NCBI GenBank assembly: GCA_023247915.1
Contig: JAHFFN010000012.1
Coordinates: forward strand, 1-40,271
Direction of reading: 5' to 3'
DNA: 40,271 bases
DNA from: Candidatus Omnitrophota bacterium
GTDB lineage: Bacteria > Omnitrophota > Gorgyraeia > 2-02-FULL-51-18
The notes under the pieces are model-generated. The model saw nothing but the letters and a program-made list of their open reading frames with translations. It had not been told where the DNA came from and ran no database searches. Below are positions 39,238-40,271 of the stretch, piece after piece; the stretch's first letter is position 1; each line of letters begins with the position of its first letter. Position numbers and translations under genes: made by a program.

Positions 39238-39627
39238 CTAAGCCAAAAGTTCTTTTAAATTTTCCCAATCCCACTGGTGTAACGGCCCCACTCCAAAAAC
39301 GGGGCGGCAGTAATAATTGGCGCGATAAATCACTATCTGCGTGATGGGCTTATTCCATTTTTTGGCGAGCGCGACTTCTTTTAATACACCGGGAGCTCGG
39401 TAAGTCCTAGGCCCCACCATGATCAGCACCTGGTCGCAATTCCGAATTTTAGATTCGGTGTGACGGATCCACTCGTCTTCGGGAGGCACGTCTTTGGCGG
39501 AAGTATCGACGATTTCAAACGGAGAATCGGAGTGTTTCACCTGTCCGGTGATGAAATCTTTAAAAACTCTGTCTCTTATAAAATCAAAGCTGATAAAAAG
39601 ACGTATTTTCTTTGTCGCGGTTTTCAT
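39238..39627 (-). CDS. TIR-like domain protein (Thoeris ThsB / MTH538 type)
   Basis: A 129-residue single TIR-like domain: RLFISFDFIRDRVFKDFI, SPFEIVDTSAKD, EWIRHTESKIRNCDQVLIMVG, RTYRAPGVLKEVALA and a C-terminal DWENLKELL. This is the PF08937 (DUF1863, MTH538) group that includes ThsB of Thoeris anti-phage systems, which signals with an NAD-derived molecule after infection. No ThsA (NADase/SIR2-SLOG) gene is adjacent. The start has no Shine-Dalgarno sequence and sits inside a 6-bp inverted repeat (39627-39645). Domain call confident; defence role is inference. Confidence 0.87.
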   Translation of the reverse strand: MKTATKKIRLFISFDFIRDRVFKDFITGQVKHSDSPFEIVDTSAKDVPPEDEWIRHTESKIRNCDQVLIMVGPRTYRAPGVLKEVALAKKWNKPITQIVIYRANYYCRPVFGVGPLHQWDWENLKELLA

Positions 39628-39645
39628 AGCATTTGAAATATGCTA
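39627..39645. promoter_or_regulatory. Inverted repeat overlapping the TIR gene start
   Basis: TAGCAT (39627-39632) and ATGCTA (39640-39645) form a perfect 6-bp inverted repeat with a 7-nt centre. On the minus strand it abuts and includes the A of the TIR gene's ATG. It could be an operator or a start-codon hairpin. Confidence 0.4.
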
Positions 39646-39715
39646 ATCGCCGCGCGCTTTTTCTCAAATGGCGTGATTCGCCTTTTACTGTCCTAATTCT
39701 ACTTTTATGAAAAAA

Positions 39716-40271
39716 TTACTTCTTCTTTTCAAGAATCTCGGTTTTAAGACGGAGCGCTTCGGGGTGCCAGGATTTTAGTTCAAGTGCTTTTTCGGCATCG
39801 GCAAGACCCGCGTCCGGATCGCCGCCGAGATATTTAGCCAGGCCTCTCATAAAGTAACTATTGGCTTCTTTGGGAGCCAGGCGCACCATTTCCGATCCAT
39901 CCGCGACAGCGCCCGCGAAATCACTCGTCACAATACGCGCGTTGCAACGCTCATAATAATAAGCCCAGTTGTCCGCAAAAATCTCGATGGCTTTTGAAAA
40001 ATCAGCGAGTGCTTCTGTATTTTTTTTCTGGAGCCGATAAGTCAATCCTCGGTTGAAATAACTATCCGGGGCTTTGGGCTCCAGCGAGATGGACTTGGTA
40101 AAATTCGTGATGGCCGCGTCATACTGCTCCAGACTTAAATAAGCGGTTCCGCGGTTGTAATAAGCCTTCGCGTCATTCGGATTTTCCGCTAGCGCCTTGT
40201 CGGCTTTGTAAATCATGGTATTGGGAGATTCAGCATAGGCTGTAGAAACAATAACTAGTAGAAGTACAAAA
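39716..40271 (-). CDS. Exported TPR protein, 5' end outside window
   Basis: The frame stays open to the window edge. Upstream of the internal Met at 40216 it reads FVLLLVIVSTAYAESPNT, the end of a signal peptide with cleavage after AYA, so the true start lies beyond 40271. About four TPR units follow (for example AYYNRGTAYLSLEQYDAA and DSYFNRGLTYRLQKKNTE), ending in KTEILEKKK. It should be a periplasmic scaffold-type protein. It is the third TPR protein in this window and not closely similar to the other two by eye. Confidence 0.85.
   Translation of the reverse strand, partial: FVLLLVIVSTAYAESPNTMIYKADKALAENPNDAKAYYNRGTAYLSLEQYDAAITNFTKSISLEPKAPDSYFNRGLTYRLQKKNTEALADFSKAIEIFADNWAYYYERCNARIVTSDFAGAVADGSEMVRLAPKEANSYFMRGLAKYLGGDPDAGLADAEKALELKSWHPEALRLKTEILEKKK

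Noticed and set aside
39707..39780. Tiny plus-strand frame starting MKKLLLLF
   Set aside because: It is antisense to the end of the TPR gene, short and without a ribosome site.
1..40271. tRNA, rRNA, CRISPR array or transposon
   Set aside because: No cloverleaf-like sequence, regularly spaced repeat or transposase was seen in any gap on either strand.

Overview
The window is a bacterial chromosome segment of moderate G+C whose genes run almost entirely leftward on the minus strand. Only five genes lie on the plus strand. No rRNA, tRNA, CRISPR array, transposase or phage gene is visible. The gene mix suggests a deep-branching bacterium, most plausibly Omnitrophota or a neighbouring PVC/Elusimicrobia-type lineage. 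It includes an RNase Y-YmdB-XseA run, many stand-alone receiver proteins, a receiver fused to an excisionase-type HTH, TMTC-like TPR glycosyltransferases, CxxC zinc-ribbon miniproteins and a second Rho. The lineage assignment is inference from gene style only.

Positions 1-3617 hold housekeeping genes: the 5' part of xseA, then ymdB, rny, a 5-formyltetrahydrofolate cyclo-ligase and an Rrf2 regulator without cysteine. A small membrane protein with an odd two-part structure follows (3614-4033).

Positions 4046-10650 form a sulfur-assimilation region. A six-gene overlapping operon (cysD, cysN, cysH, a JAMM peptidase of Mec type, a ThiS-like carrier, cysK) starts at a good sigma70-type promoter with a 12-bp palindrome just downstream. 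It is followed by thrC and a gene encoding a CysO-like sulfur carrier whose diglycine is internal because a NIL domain is fused behind it. Together this looks like a protein-thiocarboxylate route for cysteine, and possibly homocysteine. The carrier fusion is the most unusual part of the window.

Positions 10652-16289 carry ridA, an exported protein, a Rho factor lacking the N-terminal RNA-binding domain, a leaderless receiver gene, an FAD oxidoreductase/methyltransferase pair like those that tailor type III polyketides, a VTT-domain membrane protein, a REC-GGDEF diguanylate cyclase and a 53-residue zinc ribbon.

Positions 16368-24667 mix envelope and repair genes: a GHL10-type glycoside hydrolase-like protein, a GT-C/TPR protein, a TPR protein, a sulfotransferase, an Asp/Asn hydroxylase-like protein, tag, an APC permease with a UspA tail and a 59-residue protein. 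An intrinsic terminator sits immediately in front of the permease gene.

Positions 24687-32223 hold an FMN reductase, an SUI1/YciH protein and a signalling island. The island has six receiver proteins, one 7TM-PAS sensor without a kinase domain, and a single complete kinase (MASE1-PAS-HisKA-HATPase) that ends in a degenerate GGDEF domain. Most of these genes overlap in one operon.

Positions 32346-40271 carry ogt, an RhlE-type helicase, a lipase-maturation-factor homologue with a DCC-family oxidoreductase, an O-methyltransferase, an oxidative-stress set (1-Cys peroxiredoxin, Fe-type superoxide dismutase and an exported duplicated-domain protein), a VOC protein, an orphan Thoeris-like TIR protein and the 3' part of an exported TPR gene.

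A window-wide feature is that several first-in-unit genes have a -10 hexamer only 6-14 nt before the start codon and no Shine-Dalgarno sequence, which suggests leaderless transcription. Genes inside operons usually have clear Shine-Dalgarno sequences or ATGA overlaps.
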